Assembly: GCF_030272615.1 (NCBI RefSeq)
Contig: NC_081411.1
Coordinates: forward strand, 41,281,140-41,345,139
Length of the DNA stretch: 64,000 nt
Origin: Cryptomeria japonica
Lineage: Eukaryota; Streptophyta; Pinopsida; Cupressales; Cupressaceae
Direction: 5' to 3'
The position numbers and the translations under genes were made by a program. Below, one piece after another: positions 33,228 to 44,323 of this stretch. Each line of letters opens with the position of its first letter. Positions within the stretch are counted from its first letter, which is position 1. The notes beneath the pieces were generated by a model, which had not been told where the DNA came from, did no database searches, and worked only from the letters and a program-made list of their open reading frames with translations.

Positions 33228-34160
33228 AACTTGAATTCTCCTTCAATGCTTGATTGCCTGTTCACTTGGAATTGAATTGATTTTATAATTAAGAGGTGAC
33301 TTGAATTGTAGGTAGACCCCTTCAAATGACAGGGTAGGCTTCCTTTTATACCTAATATATGTCTTGAAAGCATTTTATCCTGATGGCTTTAAATTAAAGT
33401 AGTTTCTCTTCTATCTGGTATTGGTGGAGCAGAGGTTGCATTGCATCATCCTAGGATACATATTTCCGCAGATACAACACAAGTTAAATGTATCCCAGGT
33501 CGATGCAAAGCAACCTTTGCTCCAGAGATCACTATAAAATAGAGAAAGAACTTTAATTTAATGCCACCAGGATAAAAGTATTTAACCAAGACAGATAAAT
33601 GGTATGCAACTGGATCTATTTGGAATTCATTACCCAAACACCGCAATCGATCAGTCACCTTTGAAAAGAAAGTGGTATGATGAAAATAAAGTGGTTTGTA
33701 TTCTTAATCTCCTGCCCATTTCTTAATTTAAAGATGACATCTTTTTTAAATATCTCCTCTATTGAATATCTTTATTAACTTGATTTCTCCTTCAATTCTT
33801 GATGAATGCTTGATTGCCTATTCACTTGGAATTGAATTGATTTTATAATTAAGAGATCACTTGAATTGTAGGTAAACCCCTTCAAATGATAGGGTAGGCT
33901 TCCTTTTATACCTAATATATGTCTTGAAAGCATTTTATCCTGATGGCTTTTAATTAAAATTACTTTCTCTTCTATTTGGTATTGGTGGAGCAGAGGTTGC
34001 ATTGCATCGTCCTAGGATACATATTTCCACAGATACAATACAAGTTAAATGTATCCCAGGTCGATGTAAAGCAACCTCTGCTCCAGAGATCACCGGAAAA
34101 TAGAGAAAGAACTTTAATTTAATGCCATCAGGATAAAAGTCTTTAATCAAGACAGATAAA
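33228..34160. repeat. Tandem duplication of a DRM-derived hairpin unit
   Basis: Unit 1 (33228-33600) and unit 2 (33777-34160) are about 90 percent identical direct repeats, offset by 549-560 bases. Each holds one fold-back of the methyltransferase motif X-to-I region. Hairpin 1: arms 33371-33461 and 33488-33580 with a 26-base loop. Hairpin 2: arms 33931-34022 and 34049-34139 with a 26-base loop. Confidence 0.85.
33440..33658 (-). pseudogene. DRM-type DNA methyltransferase fragment, copy 1 (motif X to motif I)
   Basis: Minus-strand reading TDRLRCLGNEFQIDPVAYHL, then YPGGIKLKFFLYFIVISGAK and VALHRPGIH...VVSAEI. In plant DRM enzymes (de novo cytosine-5 methyltransferases of RNA-directed DNA methylation) the catalytic motifs are circularly rearranged, so the motif X region with LGN.FQ.DTVAYHLSVL directly precedes motif I (LSLFSGIGGAEVALHRLGI type). 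That order is seen here. The SAM-binding motif I glycines are mostly lost. It is a fragment of about 72 codons, and its inner part forms one arm of hairpin 1. It cannot make an enzyme. Confidence 0.82.
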
Positions 34161-34190
34161 AGTTGAGCTTGATTGTCATCATTTACTTTG
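33950..34190 (-). pseudogene. DRM-type DNA methyltransferase fragment, copy 2
   Basis: Minus-strand reading LLSVLIKDFYPDGIKLKFF, then ISGAEVALHRPGIHLTCIVS and VEICILG. It is the same motif I neighbourhood as copy 1, slightly better preserved (GAEVALHR intact). The motif X text is replaced by unrelated sequence (MCEEFGKVNDDNQAQ). It forms one arm of hairpin 2. Confidence 0.8.
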
Positions 34191-35032
34191 CCAAATTCTT
34201 CACACATAACTCCTGAATCAATTTCCTACTCACAAGAATTTTATTAAGTCTCAAATATAGGGAAACAAAAGGCTTCAAATAGAAAACTTGTACATGCAAC
34301 TAAATCCATTGACTAATCAAAAGAACAAAATTAAGAAATGGTTTGATCATCTGAGAGATGTTGTAGACTTGCAACTCACCAGCTACTTAGTTATTGCGGG
34401 TAAGAATTTTGTTTTTTTTGGTTATGGTTGTGGTGTTTATGGGGAGTCATTTACAAATTTATATCTATTTTCACTATTTAATGGTTTATGGGTTTGTAAT
34501 GGTAATTTAATGTTCTTTCATATTTTTGTATATATTCTTTATAATAGCCTATTATATTGATTTGTTCTATTATGCATAATGGTGTGGGTCAGACGGCTTT
34601 GCCGTCGGTGCATGAAAGCATTGAACAAGTTCTACTTTTAAAAATTACATGAAACATTTTTAATTTATTTGATTTAGTGTTATTTGCAAAAAATGATTAT
34701 CAATGATGTTTCCTTTCTCCAAGAATTGTCTAGGATATTTCTGTTAGATAATATGTAACATCGAATGACTAAATCTTTTCATTACAAATGCTTATTTAAT
34801 TTAATTATTATTTGAGCATGAATTAAAATTTATATCTGTACGGAAGCAGAACATACAAGCTCAAGAGTCATGTGCAAGCAAATTTATATCTTGAATGACA
34901 TGGAAACAAGCTCATCAGCTACCTAGAAGAGAGCAATTGGATAATGGAAGAGAAAAGTGTTAAAGGGTGATAAATAGATAGAGAGTATGCAATACAAACA
35001 AACAATGTTTGGAGTGTCTAATGTGACATCTC

Positions 35033-35662
35033 TAATTTATGTCCGGAGGGACTAACTGGTTTTGGAGTTCCTGCGAAACCTATTGGGCCACGCTTGGAGG
35101 AAATCAAAGTGTTCATGCAAGGATCACCTTTTTTGTATTATGAGAATGATGCTTTTGCACCAAGGGATATTTGGAAGTCAATATCCAAAAATTTCTATAG
35201 TGTGGAACTAGAGTTGGCGGACTTGAAGTAATTTTCAGCTTTTAGAAGACCAAGAGGTTATGCACACAATCTCCCAATAGAAGGGCAATTTCAGGCATTA
35301 CCTGTCCCCCCCATGACTATTCAGGAAGCACTTCCTCAGACAAAGGACTATTGGTCTCTATGGGATCAAAGAAAAAAATTGAAGCATAGACTCTAGACGA
35401 TGTGGTGGTATCCTTCATGAAGAACTTTGCACTATAATTGAAAATTCACGAGGGAAACTGCAAGATAGTGAAGAGAAATACAATCTTGAAAAGTGGCAAG
35501 AATGGATCTTGGTTTGGGTGGGGCCAAGTCAGGTGGCTCCTCTAGAGGTTGACGAGATAGGAATCATATTAGGATTTGAAAAAGATCACACTCGTGGAAC
35601 TTCGTGTGCAAGTGATCGATTGCGGTGTTTGGGTAATGCATTCCAAATAGATACAGTTGCAT
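35033..35662 (+). pseudogene. DRM-type de novo DNA methyltransferase fragment (sense arm)
   Basis: About 210 codons of the DRM catalytic domain, running from before motif VI to motif X. Seen in order: PFLYYENDAFAPRDIW (motif VI Glu-Asn), GYAHNLPIEGQFQALP, TIQEALPQTKDYWSLWD, then after a frameshift near 35390 KWQEWILVWVGPSQVAPLE, GFEKDHTRG and DRLRCLGNAFQIDTVAF. Order and spacing match plant DRM1/2 proteins and no intron interrupts the text, so the source may have been a cDNA or fused exons. A stop at about 35227-35229 and the frameshift preclude a product. The motif IV Cys and the motif I SAM site are not included. It overlaps copy 1 at the motif X end, so all pieces could come from one captured gene. 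The family call is strong; the source gene is unknown. Confidence 0.85.
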
Positions 35663-35705
35663 TCCAAATGGGTAATGTCTTGATTAAATACTTTTATCTT
35701 GATGG

Positions 35706-36340
35706 CATGCAACTATATCTATTTGGAATGCATTACCCAAACACCGCAATCGATCACTCACACACGAAGTTCAACGAGTGTGATCTTTTTCAAATCCTAA
35801 TATGATTTCTATCTCATCAATCTCTAGAGGAGCCATCTGACTTGGCTCCACCTAAACCAAGATCCATTCTTCCCACTTTTCAAGATTGTATTTCTCTTCA
35901 CTATCTTGCAGTTTCCCTCATGAATTTTCAATTATAGTGCAGAGTTCTTCACGAAGGACACCACCACATCGTCTAGAGTCTATGCTTCAATTTTTTTCTT
36001 TGATCCCATGGAGGGAAATAGTCCTTTGTTTGAGGAAGTGCTTCCTAAATAGTCATGGGGGGGAGAGGCAATGCTTAAAATCACCCTTCTATTGGGAGAT
36101 TATGTACATAACCTCTTGGTCTTTTGAAAGCTAACAATTACTTCGAGACTGCTAACTCTGGTTCCACACTATAGAAATTTTTGGATATTGATTTCCAAAT
36201 ATCCTTCGGTGCAAAAGCATCATTCTCATAATAGAAAAAAGGTGCTCCTTGCATGAACACAATGATTTCCTCCAAAGCGTGGCCCAATAGGTTTCGCAGG
36301 AACTCCAAAACCAGTTAGTCCCTCTAGACATAAATTAGAG
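35706..36340 (-). pseudogene. DRM-type DNA methyltransferase fragment (antisense arm)
   Basis: Reverse-complement copy of the fragment at 35033-35662. In a transcript crossing both arms it would pair with the sense arm. It shows the same DRM landmarks when read on the minus strand, with a few extra substitutions. Confidence 0.85.
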
Positions 36341-36531
36341 ACGTCACATCATACACTCTAGACATTGTTTGTTTGTATTGCATAATCTCTATCTATTTAT
36401 CACCCTTTAACACTTTCCTCTACTTTTCTCCAATTTCTCTCGTCTAGGTAGCTAATGAGCTTGTTTCCATGCCATTCAAGATAATGCCTGCTTGCTTTCT
36501 TGTAGGAAATTTGCTTGCACATAACTCTAAA

Positions 36532-36536
36532 GCTTG
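36532..36536. repeat. LTR retrotransposon target-site duplication, left (GCTTG)
   Basis: GCTTG precedes the 5' LTR; the same five bases follow the 3' LTR at 44319-44323. Confidence 0.85.
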
Positions 36537-37721
36537 TGTAACGTCCTAAAATTGTGACACTTGCAATTTCGACTGCATTTGGGTCTTCACGATGGCGACG
36601 CAACACTGAACCTGAATGGAGACCCCGAAACTTGTTCATGACATCAAAAATTGCATTTTTCAGCACCCTGGCCTGATCCTCCTTGCACCCTGCTGTCCCT
36701 AGAGATGGGACCATGGCGCCCAGCGCCCTGGTCCCTGGCCCTATTTTGGGCCCAGTCTCTTATGGGGCTTCGGGTCTTTAAGTTTGCAAATTGGAAAATA
36801 AGGTTGCTATGTCGGCCCAAGGTCGGAAAAATCAGTCTTTCAACCCTAATTGGCAAGTATATAAACTACATTTCCTCTCCCATTTTGAGGAGGAAGGACA
36901 TATGTGTACAAGATGTGGAAGCGATATTCAAACATTCAAGCATTCAAGCAATTGATCATTCTAAGTCTCCATTCAAGGCTAAGTGTTGCATTCCAGACAA
37001 GGATTCAACCATTGAAGAGGAGATCACTTACAACATACAACATACAACAATATTTACGCCTTCGCATGTAAGAATACAAACATTCTTACAACAAGGTATC
37101 AGTACTTTATTACATTACAAACATTTACATTTACAACATTCTCATTTCTTGGTTAATTCCAAAATCGGGGTTTGACCTAAAGGCAAACCCCTAATCCCTA
37201 ACTCCCCAATCATCCTCTCTTTTCTGTGTGTAGGTTGCAGGTACGTGACTGTAATTGAAGATCTAGAATCCTTGTGCAGAGACGAACAAATCCCCCTTCA
37301 TTTCGTGGATTTTTCGAAGGACTGTGTGCACGCTGGGCGCCATCGTCCCGTCAACTTTCGCTCAAATTTGCAAGACAACGCCGTCACGACATTTTACTGC
37401 TAATTCCAGGTCTGCAACTTCATCCTATATTCCTATCTCTATTTATAAACGAATCTTTCTTACTTTCACCTACACTCCTAATTCAATCCTTCTATCTACA
37501 TTCTTTACAAAAGAGGGTAGCCTTGCTGTCATAACCCTTGAAACTCATTTAAAATCCAGTCTTGCATTGTGTGAGATTGGATCTTGTGGGTTTCAACCCC
37601 TCTTTTGAATGTAAAGTCCCTCCTAAGTGAAAACCGTCAACCCTAGTGACCTCCTTTCTCTCTCCTTGGAGTTGGGAAGGGGAGAACAACTAGGGTTCGA
37701 TCGCGATTTTTTTGCTTTACA
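36537..37721 (+). mobile_element. 5' LTR of the gag-protease retrotransposon
   Basis: 1185 bp. A TATA box TATATAAA lies near 36859. CCATGGCGCCCAGCGCCCTGG sits once near 36710. ATTCAAGC repeats near 36930 are shorter than in the 3' LTR. Directly after the LTR, TTTTAGTGAACCCGATG (37722-37738) is the place for the tRNA primer-binding site; I could not assign the tRNA. Confidence 0.9.
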
Positions 37722-38899
37722 TTTTAGTGAACCCGATGTGAACATCCTTTCTGATTATTCATGGTTAGATCTGAAAATTGGATTCCTTAATTACATTTCC
37801 ATGTTTGATCTTGTGCAAATTTTAGAGGTTAATTGCATAAAAACCCTAAAATTTCTTTTTAGTAATTGAGCTTGTGAAATGTTTAATTATTAATGCTTGT
37901 TTCAGATCTACCCTTCTATTGGAAATTGTCAATTCATATTTGTGCTTTAATTCTGAAAATTAAGTGGTTAAGTGTCAAAACCCTAATTTTTAAAACCCTC
38001 TTGATTCAACCTTTGATCGACAATTTCACTGATCAAAACATCTCCAAATTAGCTGTAACTTTGGATTCCGCAACAAAATCATAATATCTTTCATCCCTGA
38101 AAATTTTGAAAAAAGTTGCGAGGACCGTGTGCACCTCGAGCGCCATTGTCCCCGACATTTTTTTCAAAATTTCGGGAGCTAGATCTTACTTATTTTTCTG
38201 CTAAAATTCAGAATCTTGGCTGATTTCATCAATTCCAACACTTTCAAAATTAAAGTCAAAATTGGTCTAGTGATTGCTTGGATTAAGGCTTCTAATCATT
38301 CAAAAATTGTTGAAATTGAAATTTTGTGTCAAAATTGTGTTCTCACTGTCCTAAATCTGAAAAGTGTGTCGGCATTCATTCGAAATTTCAGTGCTTTATT
38401 CAAATTCTTGCAATTTGTGACCTTTGAAATTAAGTGTTTAATTACACCAACTTTGATTTCCGCTTTCAAAATTGAATTTTGCGTGAAATTGAGTCAACTT
38501 TTAAATTTCAAAGCTTGCATTGCTCTTAGTATTCCCTCTAAAATCATAAAATTCAAAATTTCAGTTTCCATCTCTTTTTCAAAATTCAAATTTTGCATTT
38601 TTCAACAATCTTGGTAGGATTCAATTTTGAGATTGCAACTTTAATTTGGCCTATCTACAAATCATAAAATCACTCAATTTTTTCAGATTAGCTTTAAAAT
38701 CATCATAACTTTCATCCCTGAAAATTTCAAAAAAAGTTGCGAGGACTGTGTGCACTCCGTTCTCCACGGTCCCTGACATTTTTTCTGAAATTTCGGGAGA
38801 TTTTCATGATTGCATTTAACAGCCTAAATCTAGGAGATTGGCTGATTTTATTGAAATTTGCTACCTCTAAATTCAAAATCTTCTCTCCCTCTCTAGTGC
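37722..38899 (+). other. Untranslated leader of the gag-protease retrotransposon
   Basis: About 1.2 kb without conserved coding. An 85-base block (CATCCCTGAAAATTT...TTTCGGGAG, with GCGAGGAC(C/T)GTGTGCAC) occurs at about 38090-38170 and again at 38711-38796. A related GGACTGTGTGCACGCTGGGC text sits in each LTR (37319 and 43917). Confidence 0.7.
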
Positions 38900-41800
38900 A
38901 TGAGTTTTACAACAATAAGCCCTACTTACACTATTCCTGTTAGACGAAGCCTTAGAATTAAGTCTTTCCAAGGTTTAATTACCGAGGAGATGGAACCTAA
39001 TTTGAATAGCCTTTTTAATGAGGACACGAGTAATTCCTCTAATCCTCCTAATGATGAAGAAGCTCTCCATGAGGTTTCTGTAGAACAACTTTCGAAATTG
39101 GATAACCAATTTGATGATTTTCAGCAATGGATGTCCCAAGAGTATCCCGATAGTCAAGCTCTTTCATTAATTGAGGGTCTAAAACGTATGGTTCAAAGTG
39201 ATAAGAATGGAATTGATATTTTGCGTGGTATTGCACACATTGTGGATTCGAATGTGATGCCTATGAAGAGTTGTGCTGAAACTTTAGGTTATACACAACC
39301 TCCTACTCAAGTTAATCATTCTATTCCTTTGACAACTTCTATTGCTAGCATACCTACCTTTACATCAAACATAATGACTACTTCTATACAAGACATTCCG
39401 CCTATGATCACCAGTCATGGGGGCAATCCTTCCTCTTCAATTAACCCTCTTCCTTCATTCAATCCAACTTCTTCATTCATTCCTTCAATAAGTGTTCCTA
39501 TTATATCTCCACAAATGAATGTGACGCAAGGGGGCAATTCATTTAACCATTCCATTCCTCCTTGTAGTGCTCCTCTTTTCCAATCATCTCCTATGACTAA
39601 CTATCATAGTGTTCCGCCACCTTACTCTCAATCAATACCTTCTTTCAATAACATAATACCTCCATCACAATCTAACACGTCTAAAATGAACTCCTCGACT
39701 GAAGCGACCATTAACAATCTTGCACAAACTGTCTCTTCTTTACAGCAACAAATTGCCTCTATGAATCAATCTAAGTTTAGTGTGCCCACATTTGATGTTG
39801 CGAGCCCACTTTCTCTTGACATTGTTCGAGCTATCCCCCCTAAACATGTTGAAATCCCGCATTTGGAGCTTTATAATGGTAAAGGTGATCCTCTAACACA
39901 TGTTAAGACTTTTCAAACAATATGTACCGATTTTGCTTATGACCAAAGGTTGATTGCAAAACTGTTTACTAGGACATTAAGAGATAAAGCCCTACAATGG
40001 TATTGCTCGTTGCCTTCTTATTCTATTACTTCTTTCTTCTTTCGAACAACTTGCAAATGCTTTTATTCAACAATTTCAAAACAATATAAGTCCTAAAGTT
40101 ACTTTGATTGATTTAATGCATTGTAAACAAGGTGTTAAAGAAAAAGTGACTGATTTCATTGGTAGATATAAGCATCTGTATGCTCAAATCTCTTTTCCAG
40201 TACCTGACAGTGATATTCAAAGAATCTTTATTTCTAATTTACAAAAAGATATTAGAGAAAAACTTCTGTTTTCTGAGTTTACTTCTTTCCAACAGTTGTG
40301 TGCAACTCTTCACAATTATCAACTGACTGTGAGTCAAATGGAACAAGCAAATCCTATGGCTCCGAGTGATAAGGGTGATAGTAGTCAACAACCATTTGGG
40401 AAGTTTAAACCGAACAGAGAATCCATTAAGTTCAATGAAAACATCAACAACAACAATGTGAATGCAGCATCAGGTGTGCCTCCTATTTCTAAGTTTTTCA
40501 GGAAAGAGAGAAAGTTTACCCCTTTGAATGAATCATTGCATAGTATTATGAATCAGTTATTGGAACAAAATGTGCTTACTCTCCCTCCTGTAAAGCAAAT
40601 AGATCCTGCAAAGATTAATTCACCCTATTTTGATAACAAATCTTTTTGTCAATTTCATCGTCAACCTGGGCATGATACTGAAAAATGTTTTGCTTTAAAG
40701 GGTAAAATTCAAGATTTGATTGATAATAATACTATCTCTGTTTCTGGTGTGAATGATAAAGGCAACACATCTGTAGCTCCTCCTAACCAAAATCTTAATA
40801 TTTTTACTGATCCATTACCTTCTTATACCTCTAATGTGATTGAGACTAATGATTCCTCTTTCTCATCTGATGGTCTTGTGTCTATGACTCCGAATGTGAT
40901 TAACTTTGTAGAGCAGCAAGAAAACCCTAAACAACCTTCCATCACATTTGATTCTAGTGAAACTATCAGGGCACCTGATGGTCCTTTATATATAGTTGCA
41001 AAAGTCAAGAATACACCTTGCCGTGGAGTGCTTATTGATCCTGCTTGCATGGTTAATGTTATTACTAAAGAATTTCTTTTCACTTTGCAATTGAATCAAG
41101 TGATCTATGACAAAACAAATGTGGTTGTGAAATTATTTGATGCATTTTCTTCTCCTACAATCGGTTCTATTACATTACCTATTGAAGTTCATAACAAATC
41201 CCTTGATGTGAACTTTGCTATTATTCCTTCATCCGAACAATTTCGTGTGAAGCTAGGCTATCCTTGGCTATCTTCCATGAAAGCTATTGCTTCTCCTATT
41301 CACAAGTGTTTGAAATTTCCCCATAATGGTGAAGTTGTTACTGTCAATCATAGTCTCTTTAAACCAACTGAAAGAACTTCTAGCGTTCCTATTGATTATT
41401 TTTGGCCTAAACAATTGCAATCTCTTCCACCACGAAGTGATCATCTTTTCAAATCTTATCAAAAGTGGAAAATAGATATGATCCTATCTCTAAGTGAACC
41501 TAGAACACCCAAACTTGATATTCCTATCATTCTTGAGAAGGAATTTCTTCCTTTGAAAGATAAAACTAATGTCTTTCCTCAAGAAGATTCCCAACCTATT
41601 CCTATGGATGTGACTATGTCTATGTCTGATAAACTTTCTACAAGTAGATCTATACCTCCTCATCATGATGGACTTGGTCTCCTTCCTAAACCAAATATTC
41701 CTCCTTTATATGGAGCAGTTCCTCCTCCTTCCTTTTATAGAGAGAAGAGACCTTCCTCTTCTCCTATTATCCAACCTAAGAGACCACAACCTAAACACCC

Positions 41801-42338
41801 AAGTGATAAGGATGAGAACATTCCTCCTCCTCAATCTCCTCAACTTCCTACTAAGACTAGATGAAATCATTCTGCGCATGAACGCCGACGAAAGTGTCGT
41901 CTTAGAGCTCAGGCAGCTGCTTCTCAAACTTTGCAATCCCCAAAAACACCTTCAACAAGCATTATTCCATTTTCTCCAAAATCTCCTAAACATAAGATGC
42001 ATGATGGTTTTGATCCAGTGCGAGTTAAAGATCCTATTTTTATAAACCTTGATGATGATATAGATGAAAATGTTATTCATGATGAAAATGCTACTTCTCT
42101 TGCTTCTGATAGTGAATATGAATTTGTTGATATTGATAACCATTTATCTAACGAATTTTCTAAAGCACTTATCCTAGCTCCTAGACAAGAACAACGTGGC
42201 TTGGAACATGAACATAGCCCTTTTTTGGATCTTGTGATAGCTCCATCTGCTGTGTTGGATGTTCCTCCTCTAGTGTGTTTCCTGTGTTCCCGAAATATTG
42301 ATCAGCAAGATCGGGGGGTGGATGACGTGCTAGACTAG
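38900..42338 (+). pseudogene. Gag-protease polyprotein of Tat/Ogre-type LTR element (two lesions)
   Basis: Gag forms the virus-like particle and the protease cuts it. The N-terminal part is Ser/Pro/Asn-rich. The gag core begins at about 39835 (LELYNGKGDPLTHVKTF ... LRDKALQWYCSLP). Homology then shifts frame near 40030-40045 at a CTTTCTTCTTTC slippery repeat and continues from 40104. A knuckle-like FCQFHRQPGHDTEKC follows at about 40648. The protease has RGVLIDPACMVNVI at about 41020, where Asp is kept but the usual following Gly-Gly or Ser-Gly is Pro-Ala, and LGYPWLSSMKAIASP downstream. A TGA at 41862-41864 (a CGA-to-TGA change would explain it) is followed in the same frame by 158 more codons rich in Pro, Asp and Glu. 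No pol follows. Confidence 0.85.
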
Positions 42339-43082
42339 TTCATTAGCATAGCAGATTCTCTCCTCCTCCCTTTTGTTACTTCTTCTATGTGTTATTCTCA
42401 TTCTTCTATTTGTTGTCCTTAGTGTTGTCTACTTGAGGATGATGCAAAGCATTGAGATCTCTTTTGGTCTCTCTCATGTTGACTCAAAAGACACATGTGT
42501 TCCCTTCTTCTAGGTGACCTTCCTTGATTGGGGAATGAAGAACAATTATGCATACATACATATGATATACATGAATTATCATACAGCATACTGACCCCAA
42601 GGAAAGCGAAGTCACCGCGTGCTTTGTGTCTTGTGTCTATTATCCTTGGGTTTATCTCACACTTGGGGGCTAAATCTTTGTGATAAAGTGCTCTTTTCCC
42701 TTCTCATTTCTTATGTGTATCACTACCTTAAAGCAATCACCCCCGTTGAGGCATGTGCGATCGCTTTAACGTAGGGGGGCATACACCCCATCTATCCCTT
42801 CAGGAATACTTGAAAATTTCTTGGCGAACTTAGCTTTGCCTTGAAAATTTTTGGTATTTCTCTTGCATGACTCATAGTGAGGGAACCTTACTACTGACAG
42901 TCATGGTTCTCCCTCGTGATCTTCCCTTTTACTTTGTCAATCAAAGTCATAAGATCCTTAGTCCACTAGGGGCTTGGCGTATCTTGCCTCCTTGATGTGG
43001 TGAAAGTCTTTCAATGTTGTTTCCTTGTACTTTACCGGAAGTATGGGCATATGCTTATACTCCCGCTAAAGTGGGGGCTAAA
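42339..43082 (+). other. 3' untranslated region and polypurine tract of the gag-protease element
   Basis: No coding. AAAGTGGGGGCTAAA (43068-43082) abuts the 3' LTR and is the polypurine tract. A second similar run, CTTGGGGGCTAAA, occurs near 42663-42676. Confidence 0.75.
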
Positions 43083-44318
43083 TGTAACGTCCTAAAATTG
43101 TGACACTTGCAATTTCGACTGCATTTGAGTCTTCATGATGACAACACAACACTGAACCTGAATGGAGACCCCGAAACTTATTCATGACATCAATAATTGC
43201 ATTTTTCAGCACCCTGGCCTGATCCTCCTTGCACCCTGCTGTCCCTGGAGGTGGGACCATGGTGCCCAGCACCCTGGTCCCCCAGGACCATGGCGCCCAA
43301 CGCCCTGGTCCCTGGCCCTATTTTGGGCCCGGTCTCTTATGGGGCTTCGGGTCTTTAAGTTTGCAAATTGGAAAATAAGGTTGCTATGTCGGCCCAAGGT
43401 CGGAAAAATCAGTCTTTCAACCCTAATTGGCAAGTATATAAACTACATTTCCTCTTTCATTTTGAGGAGGAAGGACATATGTGTACAAGACGCGGAAGCG
43501 ATATTCAAACATTCAAGCATTCAAGCATTCAAGCATTCCTTCAAGCAATTGATCATTCTAAGTCTCCATTCAAGGCTAAGTGTTGCATTCGAGACAAGGA
43601 TTCAACCATTGAAGAGGAGATCACTTACAACATACAACATACAACAACATTTACGCCTTTGCATGTAAGAATACAAACATTCTTACAACAAGGTATCAGT
43701 ACTTTATTACATTACAAACATTTACATTTACAACATTCTCATTTCTTGGTTAATTCCAAAACCGGGGTTTGACCTAAAGGCAAACCCCTAATCCCTAACC
43801 CCCCAATCATCCTCTCTTTTCTGTGTGTAGGTTGCAAGTACACGGCTATAATTGAAGATCTGGAATCCTTGTGCAGAGACGAACAGATCCCCCTTCATTT
43901 CGTGGATTTTTCGGAGGACCGTGTGCACGCTGGGCGCCATCGTCCCGTCAACTTTCGCTCAAATTTGCAGGACAGCGCCGTCTCGACATTTTACTGCTAA
44001 TTCCAGGTCCGTAGCTTCATCCTATATTCCTATCTCTGTTTATAAACGAATCTTTCTTACTTTCACCTACACTCCTAATTCAATCCTTCTATCTACATTC
44101 TTTACAAAAGAGGGTAGCCTTGCTGTCATAACCCTTGAAACTCATTTAAAATCCAGTCTTGCATTGTGTGAGATTGGATCTTGTGGGTTTCAACCCCTCT
44201 TTTGAATGTAAAGTCCCTCCTAAGTGAAAACCGTCAACCCTAGTGACCTCCTTTCTCTCTCCTTGGAGTTGGGGAGGGGAGAACAACTAGGGTTCGATCG
44301 CGATTTTTCCACTTTACA
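43083..44318 (+). mobile_element. 3' LTR of the gag-protease retrotransposon
   Basis: 1236 bp, 51 bp longer than the 5' LTR. The extra length comes mainly from a duplicated GGACCATGG(C/T)GCCCA(A/G)CG block near 43255-43310 and an expanded ATTCAAGC array near 43505-43550. Otherwise the LTRs are nearly identical. Confidence 0.9.
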
Positions 44319-44323
44319 GCTTG
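44319..44323. repeat. LTR retrotransposon target-site duplication, right (GCTTG)
   Basis: GCTTG directly after the 3' LTR terminus CTTTACA. Confidence 0.85.

Larger units (their letters stand above)
36537..44318 (+). mobile_element. Tat/Ogre-like LTR retrotransposon, gag-protease only, 7.8 kb
   Basis: 5' LTR 36537-37721 and 3' LTR 43083-44318, both TGTAACGTCC...CTTTACA, with polypurine tract AAAGTGGGGGCTAAA before the 3' LTR and TSD GCTTG. The internal region codes for gag and a retroviral-type aspartic protease (38900-42338) and nothing else. No reverse transcriptase, RNase H or integrase text is present, so it must have moved with proteins from another element. It is the youngest large insertion in the nest by position: it splits one arm of the hairpin within the CACTA within LINE-2. 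Its long ORF carries only two obvious lesions, fewer than its hosts. Confidence 0.92.

Noticed and set aside
41665-42045. 126-codon Leu-rich plus-strand frame
   Set aside because: Overlaps the gag-protease frame in another phase; the main frame has the family homology.
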